From Anaerolineaceae bacterium (GTDB lineage: Bacteria; Chloroflexota; Anaerolineae; Anaerolineales; Anaerolineaceae), in contig DPKV01000097.1 in the NCBI GenBank assembly GCA_003542325.1, positions 6,038 through 13,774 on the forward strand: a stretch of DNA of 7,737 nt, read 5' to 3'. The notes under the pieces were generated by a model. The model saw nothing but the letters and a program-made list of their open reading frames with translations, ran no database searches and was not told where the DNA came from. The translations under genes were made by a program, and so were the position numbers. Below, piece after piece: positions 6,294 to 7,737 of this stretch. How positions within the stretch are numbered: position 1 is the first letter of the stretch; every line of letters starts with the position of its first letter.

Positions 6294-7439
6294 TTATGAG
6301 ATTGGCGGGCGGGATACAGCTTCAATGATCCTGGCGGCAATATCCCTGGAGGCATCCGGACGAGCCAGGCTCTTAGAGGTATCTGAGATCTGTTGACGGA
6401 TTCGCGGGTTTTGCACCCAATAACGCAAAGTGGCTGCGACCAGATCTGGTTCGGGTGCCCAGACGCCTGCCCCATGGTCGATCACATAATCCACATTGCC
6501 GTCTTCCTGGCCGGGCATTTTGGAATAAAGGATGATCGGCAATCCGGCAATAAAAGCTTCCGAGATGGTTCCCGGCCCGGCTTTGGTCAGGATAACGTCC
6601 GCCGCGTTCATCAAATCGGGCATATTATCCGCAAACCCATAGATCCTGGACGGTGTTTTCAAGCCGGCATTTTCCAGGCTGCTCTTTAGGGTTTCATTCT
6701 TTCCTGCAATGATCGCCATCATCAGATCTATTTGTGCCCGATCTACAGCCTGGACCATTTCCGCGATCGGCCCCATGCCTTCACCCCCACCCACCATCAA
6801 TGCCACCGGAAGGTCCTGTGGCCAACCCAACACCTTGCGAAGCTCCGCTTTACTGCCGGAAGGACGACGGAACTTGTCCGCGATGGGCTGACCGACCACT
6901 TCCATCTTATCCTTGTCCATGCCAAGGCCCAACCCGCGGTTTCGGGCTTCCTCAGTTGGAAAAAGGGTCAATGTCGTGCTGGTGTTATACCACCAGGCAT
7001 GCGTCGTGACCAGGTCCGTGACCACCACAATATAAGGCACATGGTCATCACCCAGGGCGCGCAAGACCGGTGTATTAATGGTCGGGTGAACAGAGAGAAA
7101 CAGGTCACAGGGATGTTCCTTCACCAGGCGCTCTGCCGCTTTGCGCACATAAGGCCACAGGACATCCTGCAGCATCCTGGCTCGCCACTTCCCATTGCTG
7201 AGTTTATAGCCTAATTCCCAAATATCAGGCACCTGTGCCATTGGCGCATAGGTGTCCACCGAGGAATCAAACGGCGGTGGGGCATATTCAACAAAGAAAT
7301 CCAGCATTTCAGTCGTTACCTGATCGGGGTAATAAACATTTAACGCTTCAATAATCGCCTGGGCTGCACTGCGATGCCCTCCCCCGGTATCGGAGAAAAG
7401 AAAAAGGATATGGGGTTTTCTATCCGCTTTCGGAGTCAT
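6294..7439 (-). CDS. GT28 diacylglycerol glycosyltransferase (MGDG synthase-like)
   Basis: A 381-residue GT-B glycosyltransferase with the two-domain layout of monogalactosyldiacylglycerol synthases. The acceptor-side N-domain opens with [20 protein letters not shown] (10-29) and continues with SVHPTINTP (116-124) and [10 protein letters not shown] (141-150). The nucleotide-sugar C-domain has GGGEGMG (217-223), [10 protein letters not shown] (268-277), [11 protein letters not shown] (285-295) and [10 protein letters not shown] (310-319). Proteins of this type add galactose or glucose to diacylglycerol at the inner face of the cytoplasmic membrane. The GGGH loop and the GQExGN motif set it apart from MurG. 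The donor sugar cannot be told from sequence. The frame can be opened at TTG 7460, but I choose ATG 7439: AAGGTGG at 7445-7451 lies 5 nt upstream of the ATG, while nothing like it precedes the TTG. The start overlaps the last 20 bases of the DUF951 gene. No signal peptide or membrane segment is evident. Confidence 0.85.
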   Translation of the reverse strand: MTPKADRKPHILFLFSDTGGGHRSAAQAIIEALNVYYPDQVTTEMLDFFVEYAPPPFDSSVDTYAPMAQVPDIWELGYKLSNGKWRARMLQDVLWPYVRKAAERLVKEHPCDLFLSVHPTINTPVLRALGDDHVPYIVVVTDLVTTHAWWYNTSTTLTLFPTEEARNRGLGLGMDKDKMEVVGQPIADKFRRPSGSKAELRKVLGWPQDLPVALMVGGGEGMGPIAEMVQAVDRAQIDLMMAIIAGKNETLKSSLENAGLKTPSRIYGFADNMPDLMNAADVILTKAGPGTISEAFIAGLPIILYSKMPGQEDGNVDYVIDHGAGVWAPEPDLVAATLRYWVQNPRIRQQISDTSKSLARPDASRDIAARIIEAVSRPPIS

Positions 7440-7632
7440 CCATGCCACCTTTTTGGACAAGTTGCTTCATTTTGTTCTTCAGGGATCGCCTGTCCAGCAT
7501 AATGCGCCGTCCACAGGTTAGACATTCCAGGCCAATATCCGCCCCCAACCGTACCACCCGCCATTCATACCCCCCACAGGGATGGGCTTTGCGCATCCGA
7601 ATAATATCGCCATGATCAAGTTCTGGTAACAC
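7420..7632 (-). CDS. DUF951 family small protein
   Basis: A 70-residue protein that matches the DUF951 pattern over its first 60 residues: hGDIIRMRK (8-15), HPCGG (17-21), [20 protein letters not shown] (23-42) and IMLDRR (44-49). The function of the family is not established. Cys19, Cys37 and Cys40 could hold a metal ion, and the many short strands suggest a small beta fold, but both points are inference. The basic stretch [11 protein letters not shown] (51-61) could contact nucleic acid. The start is GTG 7632. Only AGG lies upstream, 1 nt from the GTG, too close to act as a ribosome site. The strong -10 element just upstream would start the transcript at or next to this GTG, so a leaderless mRNA is likely. 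The last 20 bases overlap the start of the glycosyltransferase gene. It is the first gene of the housekeeping run. Confidence 0.85.
   Translation of the reverse strand: MLPELDHGDIIRMRKAHPCGGYEWRVVRLGADIGLECLTCGRRIMLDRRSLKNKMKQLVQKGGMDDSESG
7445..7451 (-). promoter_or_regulatory. Ribosome binding site choosing ATG 7439 for the glycosyltransferase
   Basis: AAGGTGG on the minus strand, inside the DUF951 coding region, with the 5 nt spacer CATGG before ATG 7439. It argues against the longer TTG start at 7460, which has no such site. Confidence 0.6.
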
Positions 7633-7638
7633 GCCTGG

Positions 7639-7647
7639 ATTATACCA
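7639..7647 (-). promoter_or_regulatory. Extended -10 promoter of the housekeeping run
   Basis: On the minus strand TGGTATAAT combines a perfect TATAAT (7639-7644) with the TG extension. The last T is 7 bases from 7632, which puts the expected transcript start at the G of the GTG start codon. No TTGACA-like -35 is seen at 16-18 bp. It would serve the six tightly spaced genes down to the glycosylase. Confidence 0.6.
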
Positions 7648-7658
7648 CTTTGGACTTC

Positions 7659-7669
7659 CCAGGCCCTGG
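7659..7669. repeat. Short palindrome CCAGG-C-CCTGG upstream of the promoter
   Basis: Two perfect 5 bp arms around a single base, centred about 32 bp upstream of the predicted transcript start. It occupies the -35 region, where an operator would be effective. In GC-rich DNA such a short palindrome may be chance. The rest of the upstream stretch to 7737 is clearly more AT-rich than the genes and holds nothing else that I can support. Confidence 0.2.
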
Positions 7670-7737
7670 AGCTGGCTGTCCTGTTCAGAGTAATCGCAAA
7701 ATTATTTGTTTCAGCTTTTTAGAATCCTTACACTCTT

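Noticed and set aside
7440..7460. TTG start at 7460 for the glycosyltransferase
   Set aside because: No Shine-Dalgarno lies upstream of it, while ATG 7439 has AAGGTGG at the right distance and still leaves the full conserved domain.
7685..7737. A minus-strand frame open from the right edge to TGA at 7687-7685, possibly the tail of another gene
   Set aside because: It has only 16 codons, AT-rich and unlike the codon use of the neighbours. Nothing recognisable is encoded, and AT-rich intergenic DNA is the simpler reading.

Overview
This window reads as ordinary chromosomal DNA from a bacterium, most likely a member of the Chloroflexota (Anaerolineae-like). That placement is an inference from the overall flavour of the proteins (a DUF951 protein, an MGDG-synthase-type glycosyltransferase and a family 4 uracil-DNA glycosylase with an iron-sulfur cluster) and from moderate GC content. 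No rRNA or marker gene is present to prove it. Nine complete genes lie on the minus strand, and the tail of one gene enters from the left edge on the plus strand. There is no mobile element, CRISPR array, tRNA or rRNA.

Right to left (the direction of transcription), the first block is a housekeeping run of six genes at 7632-3892: a DUF951 protein, a GT28/MGDG-synthase-like glycolipid glycosyltransferase, tsaE, tsaB, rimI and a family 4 uracil-DNA glycosylase. Neighbours overlap or lie at most 39 bp apart, so one transcript from the extended -10 promoter at 7639-7647 is plausible. TsaE and TsaB belong to the pathway that makes t6A37 in tRNA. RimI is the usual genomic companion of TsaB. tsaD, the catalytic partner, is not in the window. 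Start codons are varied: GTG for DUF951 and tsaB, TTG for the glycosylase, ATG for the others. For tsaB, the glycosylase and the glycosyltransferase, the Shine-Dalgarno position decides the start.

After a 77 bp gap holding a candidate extended -10 promoter and an inverted repeat comes a three-gene surface-polysaccharide block at 3814-144: a UDP-HexNAc 6-dehydrogenase-type enzyme, a UDP-uronate 4-epimerase-type enzyme and an MOP-superfamily flippase. These are packed as TAA|ATG and then as an ATGA overlap. Together they could make a UDP-activated (probably N-acetylamino) uronic acid and export a lipid-linked glycan carrying it. The acceptor, glycosyltransferases and polymerase are not in view.

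At the left edge a plus-strand gene ends at 143, directly against the flippase stop codon, so the two genes converge with no spacer.

No clearly new multi-gene system is visible. The points most worth a second look are the C-terminal sliding-clamp-type motif on the uracil-DNA glycosylase, the likely leaderless start of the DUF951 gene, the inverted repeat at the polysaccharide promoter, and the substituted acetyl-CoA loop of RimI.
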